Source: Gorsachius magnificus
Taxonomy: Eukaryota; Chordata; Aves; Pelecaniformes; Ardeidae
Length of the DNA stretch: 64,000 nt
Reading direction: 5' to 3'
Assembly (NCBI GenBank): GCA_034008185.1
Contig: CM067109.1
Span: 32,892,885 to 32,956,884, forward strand
Part shown: positions 9,812-19,748 of the stretch, piece by piece
Numbering within the stretch: the stretch's first letter is position 1
Layout: each line of letters starts with the position of its first letter
Position numbers and translations under genes: made by a program
The notes under the pieces: model-generated
What the model saw: only the letters and a program-made list of their open reading frames with translations
Database searches by the model: none
Told to the model about the DNA's origin: nothing

Positions 9812-10425
9812 TGTCCTGGTTTCGGCTGGGATAGAGTTAATTTTCTTCACAGAAGCTAGCATAGTGCTGTGCTTTGGATTTAGTGCTAGAAGAATGTTGA
9901 TAACACGCTGATGTTTTTAGTTGTTGCCAAGCAGTGCTCAGACTGCTCAAGGACTTTTTGAGCTTCTCCTGCTCGGCCAGGGGCATAACAAGCTGGGAGT
10001 ACAGCACAGCTAGGACCCAAACTGTCCAAAGAGCTATTCCATACCATATAACGTCATGCTCGGGGGGGTTAGTCAGTCGGGTCGGTCGGGTCGGTCGGTT
10101 GGTCGCGGGCAGAGTGGTCGCAGCTCGGGCTGTGTGATCGCGGCCCGGGGGGAGTGATCGCTGCTCGGGATGGGCTGGGCATCAGTCAGAGGGTGGTGAG
10201 CAATTGCATTGTGCATGACTTGTTTTATATATTCTGTATATTTTCTTACCATTATTATTATTATTATTGTTATTATTCTCTCCTATTAAACTGTCTCTAT
10301 CTCAACCCACGGGTCTTACTTTTTTTTTCTTTTCTCTGATTCTCTCCCCCATCCCACTGAGGGAGGGGGGGGAGTGAGCGAGTGGCTGCGTGGTGCTTAG
10401 TTGCCAGCCGGGTTAAACCGCGACA
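9812..10425 (+). repeat. 3' LTR of the ERV-L provirus
   Basis: Collinear with the 5' LTR over its full length. I find eight substitutions and one extra T in a T-run. Seven of the eight differences fall at CpG positions in one or the other copy, so methylation-driven decay explains most of the divergence. Followed by the second GACTG at 10426-10430. Confidence 0.95.
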
Positions 10426-10430
10426 GACTG
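10426..10430. repeat. Target-site duplication GACTG, right copy
   Basis: Identical to 2738-2742. It directly follows the CA end of the 3' LTR. Confidence 0.93.
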
Positions 10431-10441
10431 TTGTAGAACCA

Positions 10442-10831
10442 CTTGTTAAATTGTATGATCACTGTTGTAGAGCTGATAAGACTAATGGAGAAAGATTTGT
10501 GGATTTGTGATTCTACTGTAAGCCAATAAAGAGGAGGAAACACTGCTATGTTTGGGAGAAAGTATTCTGTATAAATTTTAAGTATGCTCAAAGTTAATAA
10601 AGTAGCAGCCTGTCTTTTTCTGCAGTGCTGCCTCTATTCTTAATGCAATTTCTGTTCCAGCTACTCCTGGTTTTTTTTGACTTAGCCTCCTGTTCCTCTG
10701 TATTGTTGTTTTTCACGTCTAGTGCTTCAGCGGCACAGGTGGCTACCGATCGTTCGGATTTTAGATCTTTAAGTACCGCAGTAATGAGTTTCCATGCCGA
10801 ACTTAAAGCGACAGCCTCCTTAGACCCATTG
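10442..10831 (-). pseudogene. Inverted internal fragment of the class II ERV, possibly gag
   Basis: Continues on the minus strand directly from the inverted LTR. The minus frame from about 10830 to 10594 reads through roughly 80 codons, with segments AWKLITAVLKDL and CAAEALDV, then a Lys/Glu-rich tail. Its position after an LTR fits a gag start, but I do not recognise a domain. The longer frame reported by translation runs through the LTR and is not one real protein. The final 150 bp toward 10442 show no coding signal and could be host DNA. Confidence 0.35.
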
Positions 10832-11035
10832 CACAGGGGGGTCACGTCCTTGTCCCTGGGCCACTGATGCACAGACACCAATATGAGGATGCAGCAAATG
10901 GCGTTTATTATAACACAACAACAGCTTTTATACCCCTTATCAGGCCCGTCCTTCTTCTTCCTTCTTCTTGGTGACAATGATCAGTAGGTGGTCTTCTTCT
11001 ACACTCAATTACTTCTCCCCTTTTTATTCTCCACA
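10832..11035 (-). repeat. Inverted class II LTR (partial)
   Basis: About 203 bp matching 13020-13226 in opposite orientation, with roughly six differences. It includes the TATAAAAG and AATAAA motifs. On the minus strand it begins TGTGGAG at 11035, so its U3 terminus is the junction with the internal sequence at 11036. The match stops near 10832, before the expected end of U5. Confidence 0.8.
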
Positions 11036-11389
11036 CTCGTTCTTGAACAAGTGTACCAGTAAAAATATTGGCATCACTTTAATTATCCATCAGCAAGTAA
11101 ATAAATTGTATCCATGCTTTAAAGCTGAATGTGTTTAATGTGAAATGCGGGAATGCTAGATTAGAGCACAGTTCTGAAACTACGGAAGATTTTGTATATA
11201 AGTTGCTGGAACATCTCCAAATAGATCAAGAAGTCCATATATTTCAGAAACAAGAAAATGTTCAGGGTTTTTTTTCCCCAGGAAGAGCCAGGACACAGGT
11301 CCAGAAGCACCTCTGGGACCACATATTCCAGCTACTGGGGAATGATTCTCATGGAGAGAGTTTGGGACGGAAAGAGAACCACTCCGCTG
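11036..11389 (+). other. Unrecognised internal segment of the class II ERV
   Basis: Lies between the inverted LTR terminus and the first recognisable RNase H remnant. The plus frame from 11131 is open for 96 codons, but I recognise no domain; it may be decayed pol. Confidence 0.35.
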
Positions 11390-12373
11390 TTGTGCTCATG
11401 TGGCAGCTGTTGCAACAATGATAACCAGAAGGGCTGCGGAAAAGAGAGGCAACAGTGTCAATAATACATGTTAACAGCCATACTACAATTAAAGTAATAT
11501 ATAAGGAGGGAAATGACAGAGCAGACAAAGCCGCTCAGTGAGCATGGACAGTCAGAAAAGTTAGAGAGTTGCATGAGAGATTACACACAGGCGCCAAAGC
11601 GCTCGCAAAACACTGTAATATTACTTAACTCAAGCAAAAGATGTAATAAGCACCTGTCCTTATTGTCAGAATTCCACACTTTGGGGTGCTGGAGTGAACC
11701 CTCGAGGTATACAACCTAACCAGATCTGGCAGTCCGATTTTACAATGTGCTCTCTCATGCGACCGAAACATTGGTTGGCTGTCACAATTGATACATGTAG
11801 TACAGTGATAGTAGCTACACAGCATAAGACTCCAAATACTCGAGCAATACAACACCATTGGAGTACAGTTATATCCTGGTTAATTCCATAAAAACAGATA
11901 ATGGAGCATGCTTTATAGCAAGGTCAACAAAACACTGGGCAGAAAAATGGGGTATAAAATTGTGTCATGGAGTTCCATATAATAGCCAAGGACAAGCTAT
12001 TATCGAAAGAGCAAATCAAACTTTAAAAAGAAAAATTCAAATTCTTGGGGAGGGGGAAGGATATGGAGAACAAAAGGCGATTCCAGTTTCAGAACAAACT
12101 GGAATTTTAAATCAAATTTTAAATCAAGCCCTCTGTGCTTTAAATCACTTTCTTAGGGGTAATGAGTCAGAATCCCCAGTGCATAAGCATTGGGCAATCA
12201 GAGCGGAAGAACAAGGGCCTTGAGTCCTAGTCCGCTTCCCAGATATTGGTAGCTGGGAGGGGGGATGGAGACTAGTGGTGATGGGACGTGGTTATGCAGC
12301 AGTGAAAAAAGACGAAGTGCTTAAATGGGTACCCACAAGGTGGGTACGGCCAGATCTCAAAATTAATGAATAG
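11390..12373 (+). pseudogene. pol: Class II ERV pol remnant: end of RNase H and integrase
   Basis: Across several frames and stops one can read the end of RNase H (VNSHTTIKV, then GNDRADKAAQ near 11511-11540), the integrase zinc region (LHERLHTGAKALAKHC, then CPYC), the catalytic core (WQSDF near 11722, KTDNGACF near 11892, AIIERANQTLKRK near 12003), and the C-terminal domain WEGGWRL to WVRPDLKINE, ending at TAG 12371-12373. The WVRPDL-type ending and overall style fit alpha/betaretroviral integrase. At least five stops or frame changes destroy it. RT proper is not seen. Confidence 0.8.
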
Positions 12374-13007
12374 TCTAAAGAAAATTTTGCAGAATCGATT
12401 TTTCAGCCGAAACCCAGAAAAAGAAGTGCGACAGGAAGGATATCAGAAGTTATCAACGCCAGATGAAGCAGAAAAACAGAAGAAAAGAAAGCAGAACAAA
12501 CCAAAGAAGATGCAGAACATTTCAATCAACTTTTGTATTATAAATGTGTTATTAAACAGTTTTAGTAGTATAGATAAAAGCTTTGCTTCGCTTGCTAAGA
12601 AAAAGGCGCAAGCAGTAGATGCTACGCATTATTGCTTACTAAAAAGCTTAGATAATCATAATATTATAAGATGTTATATGTTTGTAGCTTTAAAAGAAAA
12701 GGGTAGCGACCCAGATGGGACATCGCTTCTGAATCTCGACAGATCCACGAGATTATGGGATCTCCAGCTGGCACCGAGGAATTCTCAGGGAGAACCTCTA
12801 ATCTCCGGATTGAAGAATTCTAAGCAAGTCCTCTGGAAAAGTAATAGAGTATGTAATAATAGCAATAATAATTATAATAATTGTCTGTTGTCATTGACTG
12901 GCCAGCAATGATAACATACATTAGGAGAGTATTGCATTTAATTAGAAGAGAAAGATATTAGAATACTAATTATTAACGCTTAATGCGAGAAATACCTTTA
13001 TAGCATG
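12374..13007 (+). other. Class II ERV region after pol, no recognisable env
   Basis: An ATG at 12366 overlaps the integrase stop and opens a 181-codon frame to 12911. It is Lys/Gln-rich at first, and later low in complexity (runs of Asn). It lacks a signal peptide, Cys pattern or membrane anchor, so I do not call it env. It probably represents remnant or leader-like non-coding sequence. Confidence 0.45.
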
Positions 13008-13017
13008 GGTAGGGGGA
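13008..13017 (+). other. Polypurine tract of the class II ERV
   Basis: GGTAGGGGGAA directly precedes the LTR start, as in alpharetrovirus-like elements. Confidence 0.6.
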
Positions 13018-13019
13018 AT

Positions 13020-13275
13020 TATGGAGAATAAAAAGTGGAGAAGCAATTGAATGTAGAAGAAGACCACCTACTGATCATTGTCACCAAGAAGAAGGAAGAA
13101 GAAGGACGGGCCTGATAAGGGGTATAAAAGCTGTTGTTGTGTTATAATAAACGCCATTTGCTGCATCCTCATATTGGTGTCTGAGCATCAGTGGCCCAGG
13201 GACGAGGACGTGACCCCCCTGAGCAGCTCACACGTCGAACTGTGGGTGTTTGTCGCTATACAAGTGAAAGCGACA
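13020..13275 (+). repeat. Right-hand class II LTR
   Basis: Begins TATGGAG (the inverted copy keeps TGTGGAG) after the polypurine tract and ends GCGACA. It carries TATAAAAG at 13123-13130 and AATAAA at 13146-13151. GAACCA follows immediately. Confidence 0.75.
13123..13151 (+). promoter_or_regulatory. Class II LTR TATA box and closely spaced AATAAA
   Basis: TATAAAAG at 13123-13130 is followed only 16 bp later by AATAAA at 13146-13151. With a start about 25-30 bp past the TATA box, the poly(A) signal falls at or just before R, an arrangement known from avian leukosis type LTRs. The same pair is kept in the inverted copy. Confidence 0.6.
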
Positions 13276-13281
13276 GAACCA

Positions 13282-14416
13282 GTACTACAGAAAAAAAAAA
13301 ATCAAATACTCTAACTGCTGCAGAAATGTATTTAGTTCTAAAGAGATCACATCTGCTTATCCTACAAAGCAAATAGTAAATGAATGAGCTCAAAGGTTCA
13401 TAGACCTAGGTCTTTTCTTTCACCACCAAAGAAGACAGTACATTAACAACATATAACTGTTGAGTTAAATCAAAATAATTTAATTAAAAATTTTCATTAA
13501 TAATTTAAAATTAAAAAAAATTAACAGGTTTTCAGATCAGAAGGCACTCACTCAAGGGTTTTGAACTGTCTGCCAGACAATGAGAATGGGAGCTAATTAA
13601 GCAGAAAATTAGTTTAAAGGTAGTGAGGTAGACAGCTATAATCATTAAAAAAACCCTACCAAAATTGTCATGGATCATGACATTAAGGAGGGTAGTGGGT
13701 TATAAGCACTTGTTCTCTCTTTAAATATGGTACTAAAATGCTCTTGTAGGCCAAATGCACTGTGTATTCATCTGCCAATTTTTTGTACAAGTTATCTGGA
13801 TGTTCATAGCGGATATTACCCTTGTCCCCTCCCTGGGTTTTCCTGAGATGAGATCAATCCATCAAAATCAGCAGTACTTAGGGCCTTATGTCTTATTACT
13901 TATTGTAATACAGTAGAATGCTGGAATACAGTAGAATGTTCTCATTTCTAAAGAAACAAACCCATACATCTTTTGTGTACTGATTACGCATGTGCTGTTA
14001 TTCCTCTTTCTGGGTATAACTAATACAAATCACAGCTCTGGACACAATCTGTGAAAATTTCTTCTGCCACCTGCAGAAATAGAAATGCAAAAACACAGGC
14101 AAAAATTTTTCAAATGAAATGTTTTCATGTCTTCTATAAGGTTTTGATTAGTAAGGTAGTATACAAAAAAATTACCTTCGGTTTATACCATGACTTGATA
14201 CAGGATAGTATCTTACTGCATTTTTGCATATATGTAGATGAAAGGAGTAAGAAATGCAATGATATTATGATGTCTAAATTTAAATTTAACTTCTGTAGCA
14301 AATTTTCACAGATTTGAGGCATTGTAGTTTCTCCTTTGTATTTCAGGAATACACTTTTTAAGCATTTTAAAGAGTTTGAAGCATCCATTTAAGCATAATG
14401 GAATCATCTCAAATGT
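13282..14416. other. Gene-free stretch
   Basis: AT-rich, starting with an A11 run just after the ERV border. It contains short ORFs only (up to 88 codons, 14051-14317), without recognisable domains. No repeat family seen. Confidence 0.55.
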
Positions 14417-14421
14417 GTGTT

Positions 14422-14998
14422 TGTTGTGGTTTAACCTGGCAGGCAGCTGAACACCACAGCCTCTTGCTCACTCCCCACCCCCCTCAGTGGGATGGGGGAG
14501 AGAATCAGAAGAAAAGGTAAGATCCATGGGTTAAGATAAAGACAGTTTAAGAAAACAGCAGAGGAATATACTACTAATAGCAAATAATATTTAATAATAA
14601 CAATAATAATAACAATAATAGAATATAAAGAATATGCAAAAGAAGCGATGCACAATGCAATTGCTCACCACCTGCTGACCAATGCCTAGCCCGTCCCTGA
14701 GCAGTGATCGCTGTCTCCCAGCCAACTCCCCACAGCTGATACACTGAGCATGACATCATATGGTATGGGATACCCCTTTGGCCAGTTGGGGTCAGCTGCC
14801 CTGGCTGTGCCCCCTCCCAGCTTCTTGTGCCCCTGGCAGAGCGGGGGAAGCTGAAAAGTCTTTGACTGGTGTCAGCACCACTCAGCAACAACTAAACTAT
14901 CAGTGTGTTATCAACATTCTTTTCATCCTAAATCCAAAACCTAGCACTATGCCAGCTCCTAGGAAGAAATTAACTCTATCCCGGCCGAAACGAGGACA
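14422..14998 (-). mobile_element. ERV-L solo LTR with 5-bp duplication GTGTT
   Basis: Reverse complement of the ERV-L LTR: it starts TGTTGTGGTTTAACC and ends CGAAACGAGGACA on the plus strand. GTGTT is found at 14417-14421 and 14999-15003. It has lost many CpGs compared with the proviral LTRs and is therefore older. Recombination between two LTRs has removed the internal part. Confidence 0.93.
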
Positions 14999-15007
14999 GT
15001 GTTTTTC

Positions 15008-15353
15008 ATGAGGGGAGACCTTATCGCCCTCTACAACTACCTGACAGGAGGCTGTAGCAAGGTAGGTGTTGGTCTCTTCTCCCTGGTAACAGGCAATAGG
15101 ATGAGGGGAAATGGCCTCAAGTTGCACCAGGGCAGGTTTAGGTTGGACATTAGGAAAAATTTCTTCACCGAAAGGGTTGTCAGACACTGGAATGGGCTGC
15201 CCAGGGAGGTGGTAGAGTCCCCATCCCTGGAGGTATTTAAAAGATGGGTAGACAAAGTGGTTAGGGACATGGTTTTGTGGAGGGATGGCAGTGTTAGGTT
15301 AATGGCTAAACTTGACCTTTTTAAAGGTCTTTTCCAACCTAAGCAATTCTATG
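15008..15353 (+). mobile_element. CR1 3' fragment next to the solo LTR
   Basis: The frame from about 15008 reads [11 protein letters not shown], then [17 protein letters not shown] and [15 protein letters not shown], the C-terminus of CR1 ORF2, followed by a 3' UTR ending in CCTAAGCAATTCTATGATC. It is the same subfamily as the long copy at 36094-39093, not the octamer-rich young type. The LTR duplication lies within about 10 bp of its 5' break. Confidence 0.88.
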
Positions 15354-17782
15354 ATCACCAACACAGGAATCACCTGATTTTGTTTGTATTATTTTCTGTT
15401 TCTTGAAATATGGAAGTATTCTCTTAATATCCAAAAAAAGAAACCAAACTCACTTAAGTTTGTATTAGTCATTGTAACACATGGTTAACTGCAGAATTTA
15501 ACTTCATGTAATTTTACTTCATGTAATCTAAAATATAACTCTTTGCGTGTCTTCATTGTCTTTTTTTCTTTGTCCCACAAAATCTAGAACAGCTGTATCA
15601 GGTATTACAAGATATATAAAATTAATACAGAATTCTAAATTCTCTGAACATGTTCCTATTTTATTTATCACCAGAGCATCTGAGTGCTTCAGTGACATTA
15701 GTTACTTTGCTCCCCTACTTCTTCTGAGATGCAAATGAGTTATAATCATACTGAAAGTATATTTATTGGAACACAGGTCTACTGCCTAATACTAAAAGCA
15801 GGTTTTAATAAACTAATAACTAAATAGGTGTTAATATCAAATTTGACAGCTGCTCATTTTCAAACATGACCTGATGTCAGTGTCTTGATTAAGCATTGGC
15901 CTTGGTATACAGACACAGATGTGTGTGATGCCTGTTCAGTAGCACAATTTTACACATTTGAACATTGACAATGCTGTATGTCTCTCCATGTACTGTATAG
16001 TGGTCTCAGGCAGTTATCAAGGATCTGAATTTTAGTCTATATGACAAATACCACAAACTAGTCCTTTTCCCAAACAAGCATCCTAAGGCACAAAGATTTC
16101 TAACTCTTGAGTTACGGTTGAAGGCCAACATGAAACTATTTGAACTTCTTTATAGCTGCACTTCTTTACTTCAAAAATTCATTGTAGCTAGTAACTCCAG
16201 ATGGGTTTTCAAAATTAAGCCCCACAGATTTCAGAACTGAGATCCAGAAGAACACAACTAGTGACTATAACAATTATTTTTAATTGGAATTATTTTATTT
16301 GATAGAGAAACTAATTCTTTCCCTGATTACTATCAGTCCTGTGCTCTTAATGAGGCAAAGATACCAATGGGAATGCTGTATGTAAATATTTTGAGAGTTG
16401 ATGATAACTCAGTGTTCTCCACTATTTTTCTAGTACAGTCTCATTTCAGAAAATAGGTGATGTTCCTTGTGTCACCAGTCACAGAAACACAACAAAACTA
16501 TTAGCAAATGCAGTGAATAGAATAAGTGGTAAAATCTTACCCTTCTGAAGAGGCTTTCTTACATTCAGCATTCTGTCAGACATTAGCAGGAGCATGAACT
16601 TATGTACTTCCTAACACATATACACAAAGCAGGTACTTCTTACTTCTGAGTATGAAATACAGCATATGAGGGAACTAAGTTGCTAATTATGACCAATCAT
16701 CAGTCCAACTCTATATGCTGTGTATCTGGCTTGTTTAGGTGCAGAAAATCTGATGGGTTTAGGTTGTACTGTTTTTACCAAGCACATCCTTCTCAATCGT
16801 GCAGTACATAAAGCATCAGGTTTGACTGTATTCAGGAAAAGCAATTATACTACTGTGCTTCAAAGCTAGCTGCTCTCCATAGTTCAGGCCTTGCATTCAG
16901 ACTTCCTTGTCATACTTTTTTTTTTTTTCCCATTTCAAGGATGTATAGTTTACATCTAAACACCTGCCAAAGCAAAAGAGAGATGGGCCGGTTCCTGGTC
17001 CAGGCTGTGCTCCAGAGGTTGCTGTTGAAGCTGGTATTTCTATTTCTGGAAAATGACGTTTCCTGTTTGAGGTACCTAGATAAGAATATATTATCTCCTT
17101 CTGGAGCACAAGCTCTTCAGGAAAAATTAAAACCAGTAATTAAAATTGTCATGGTCATAACATTGCTAACACATAGATGCTGAGAGTGTACTAGGATAAT
17201 GGAGGAAGGAATATTGCAGAAAGTGGCCAGGCCTGTGAGCTCTACCTAAACAACAACTCTGACTGGTACGATTGCAACAGATCAGTTGTCTAGATGGAAT
17301 GTTAATGGGATTTTTCAGTAATTACTAAATTTCTTGTCACTAGGAAAAAAAAAGGAATTCCACAACTTCATGGGTTTGCGGCAAAACCCAGAGTGCATGT
17401 TTAAACAAGACAGGGACAGAGCTTCTCAGGCAATACCTTCCTAATAGAGAGCTGTTCTTCTCCAAATTTGTATACACATTTACTTGAAAAATAACATATG
17501 AAATTGTCCGGAAAACTAATAATCAAAACATTACAGCATATTGATAAACATTCAACAAATGTAGAATCCTGTTTAGAATCCTGAAACTTTAACTAAAAAG
17601 TTTCATGAGAAACCTTAAAACTTACAGAATTTAAACACAAGTCAGTAGTTCTTCTGTTGTCCCTTATTACCTTGTAATTACATACAGAGGAAGCGCTGTC
17701 TCAAATGGAAGACATATTTTCATTTAGATAAGACAAGGAATCAAACCACAGTACATAAAGTATATGTAAAAGTTCCTATGAT
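15354..17782. other. Gene-free stretch
   Basis: AT-rich unique sequence with a T13 run at 16916-16928. Short ORFs on both strands around 16900-17180 overlap each other and show no known domain. Confidence 0.55.
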
Positions 17783-18554
17783 GTTTGCACCTGGGTTGGG
17801 GTTACCCCCAGTATCAGTACAGGCTGGGGGAAGAAAGGATCGAGAGCAGCCCTGCTGAGAGGGACTTGGGCGTGCTGGTGGATGAAAAGCTGGACATGAG
17901 CCGGCAATGTGCACTGGCAGCCCAGAAGGCCAACTGTACTCTGGGCTGCATCAGGAGAAGCGTGGCCAGCAGGTCGAGGGAGGTGATTCTGCCCCTCTAC
18001 TCTGCTCTGGTGAGACCTCACCTGGAGTACTGCGTCCAGCTCTGGAGCCCTCAGCACAAGAAGGACATGGAACTGTTGGAGCGGGTCCAGAGGAGGGATA
18101 CTAAAATGATCCGAGGGCTGGAGCACCACTCTTATGAGGACAGGCTGAGGGAGTTGGGCTTGTTCAGCCTGGAGAAGAGAAGGCTGCGGGGAGACCTGAT
18201 TACGGCCTTTCAGTATCTAAAGGGGGCCTATAGGAAAGATGGGGATAATGTTTTTAGTAGGGCCAGCTGTGACAGGACAAGGGGTAATGGTTTTAAACTG
18301 AAGCAGGGTAGGTTTAGACTGGATACAAGGAAGAAATTCCTTACAATGAGGGTGGTGAAACACTGGGACAGGTTGCCCAGAGAGGTAGTGGAGACCCCAT
18401 CCCTGGAAACATTCAAGGCGAGGTTGGATGGGGCTCTGAGCAACCTGATCTAGTTAGTGGTGTCCCTGCTCCCTGCAGGGGGGTTGGACTAGATGACCTC
18501 TAGGGGTCCCTTCCAACCCAAAACATTCTATGATTCTATGATTCTATGATTCTA
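17783..18554 (+). mobile_element. Young CR1 LINE 3' end
   Basis: 5'-truncated copy. The frame 17785-18453 (222 codons) is the C-terminal part of CR1 ORF2, with no stop before the natural TAG. A 3' UTR and ATTCTATG repeats (18526-18554) follow. It is close to the copy nested in the ERV-L, and both carry the variant GGATACTAAAATG where the copy at 54391 has GGCTACAAAAATG. Confidence 0.93.
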
Positions 18555-19748
18555 AAAGTAGGCAAGGATGTGGCAAAATCTGAGCACTTAAGTCATTTAA
18601 GAAACATTAGTATTGCACAGGAAAGAATCATAAGGTTAATGATTTTCTGAAATCTCTTAAAAGTATTTTGAAATTTCATAAAGAACAAAGACTAATAGAA
18701 ATATTGGCAAGTGTTACTATTTGCACTGGTAAAATGTATTAAATATATACATTTAGACATTTAGAAGTCCATAGTTAAATTTAGCTAGTGCAACAGGGAC
18801 ATTTGAAATTAAAGTAAAAACTGTATTTTGATTCCCCCAAAAATACCTGAATATGAAGGGCCTGAACCTTTCTTGAAAACTAGTCAAGACCCTTGATACT
18901 GAGATGTCCTCCTGAGTTATTAAGTTATATTTAGATTACAGATTTATACTTGAATGTCTGCAAAGTTTGCGTAATTGCAGTTTCAAAACAAGGTTACTGC
19001 CCTAATCTTGGACTATTTTACTCACTATTGAGTTTTGTGAAATACATTCTGTTAAATGTAAAAAAATTTCTTATTTCACACACACCCCCCCAGCTGCCTA
19101 CAAGCACTCTGTGCAACGTTTTCTGTGAGATTTCTTTTTTTTTTTTTTTTTTTTTTTTTATCAGATAAATGTCTGTGTGTTTGGCAGAGTTTTTTACACT
19201 GTCTGGATGTCTGAGGTATTACTTCATTAGCCTTTCCTGTTTGGGGCTGAATCTGTTAAACAGAAGTATACAGAACTGGTGTATTTCTGATTGCATAAGC
19301 CTACCTCATGTCACTTGAAGAGTGATCACACGTCTTACAGAGAATACTTGTGTACACTCACTGGGCAAGAGATGTTCAAGGATCACCACTTTCTAGCAAC
19401 AACAAAAACCTTGTTGCTAGAAACACTACGAAGTTTAGGGATCTTGATTTAAGGATACCAGCCACACTACTTCAGAGAGCAGTTTATCAACAGATCATTA
19501 CCAAAAAATGCCAGCAGAAAGAGGCAGATTTTTGTTTTACATCGCCAACTGTGTCACAAGCTTGTTCACTGGATGGACATAACTACACAAGGTCCAGAAG
19601 AAAATTCTGCAGTGTTTGTTTGCTGTTAACAGCTAGTGACTGAAATACTACAACTTCAGCCCATCATACTGTGCTATTGACACTGAGATGTCAAAAAGAA
19701 GACTTTTTGTACTTATTAAACAATACAATGATTGTGAGCATTATTAGA
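18555..19748. other. Gene-free stretch with a long T run
   Basis: Mostly unique AT-rich DNA. A T25 run lies at 19135-19159 and a C7 run at about 19085-19091. A 97-codon frame at 19350-19643 shows no recognisable domain. I see no gene. Confidence 0.55.

Larger units (their letters stand above)
2743..10425 (+). mobile_element. Nearly complete ERV-L (class III) endogenous retrovirus
   Basis: Two LTRs of 613 and 614 bp, both TG...CA, enclose a primer binding site, gag, a protease/RT/RNase H/integrase pol and a polypurine tract. No env follows pol, which fits ERV-L. The class III assignment rests on the gag and pol protein character, the 5-bp duplication and the absence of env. The copy is not functional as it stands: gag has in-frame stops at 4458-4460 and 4833-4835, a CR1 is inserted near 5365, an in-frame TAG lies at 6221-6223, and the frame shifts between about 8665 and 8695 inside integrase. 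I counted eight LTR-LTR substitutions and one T-run length difference, about 1.3 percent, which points to a fairly recent insertion. Confidence 0.93.
10436..13281 (+). mobile_element. Rearranged, degenerate class II (ERVK/alpharetrovirus-like) ERV
   Basis: A short LTR of about 256 bp on the plus strand (13020-13275) closes the right side. A copy of most of the same LTR lies inverted at 10832-11035. Between them is a decayed RNase H/integrase region of class II type; to the left is inverted internal sequence. GAACCA occurs at 10436-10441 and at 13276-13281, right after the LTR end CGACA. A 6-bp duplication is typical for class II, so these may be the outer borders, but the left border does not start with an LTR. 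Coordinates of the left edge are therefore tentative. Arms differ at about 6 of 203 positions, more than the ERV-L LTRs. Confidence 0.65.

Noticed and set aside
10594..10977. 127-codon minus-strand frame starting SPRRRKKKDG
   Set aside because: It starts inside LTR U3 and runs through the TATA box and AATAAA, so it cannot be one translated protein; the plus copy at 13078 shows the same start for the same reason.
12366..12911. 181-codon frame after class II integrase as env
   Set aside because: No signal peptide, no cysteine pattern, no fusion peptide or membrane anchor; the end is low-complexity Asn codons.
13078..13314. 78-codon plus frame with the same N-terminus as the minus frame at 10977
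   Set aside because: The shared N-terminus is the LTR duplicated in inverse orientation, not a gene family.
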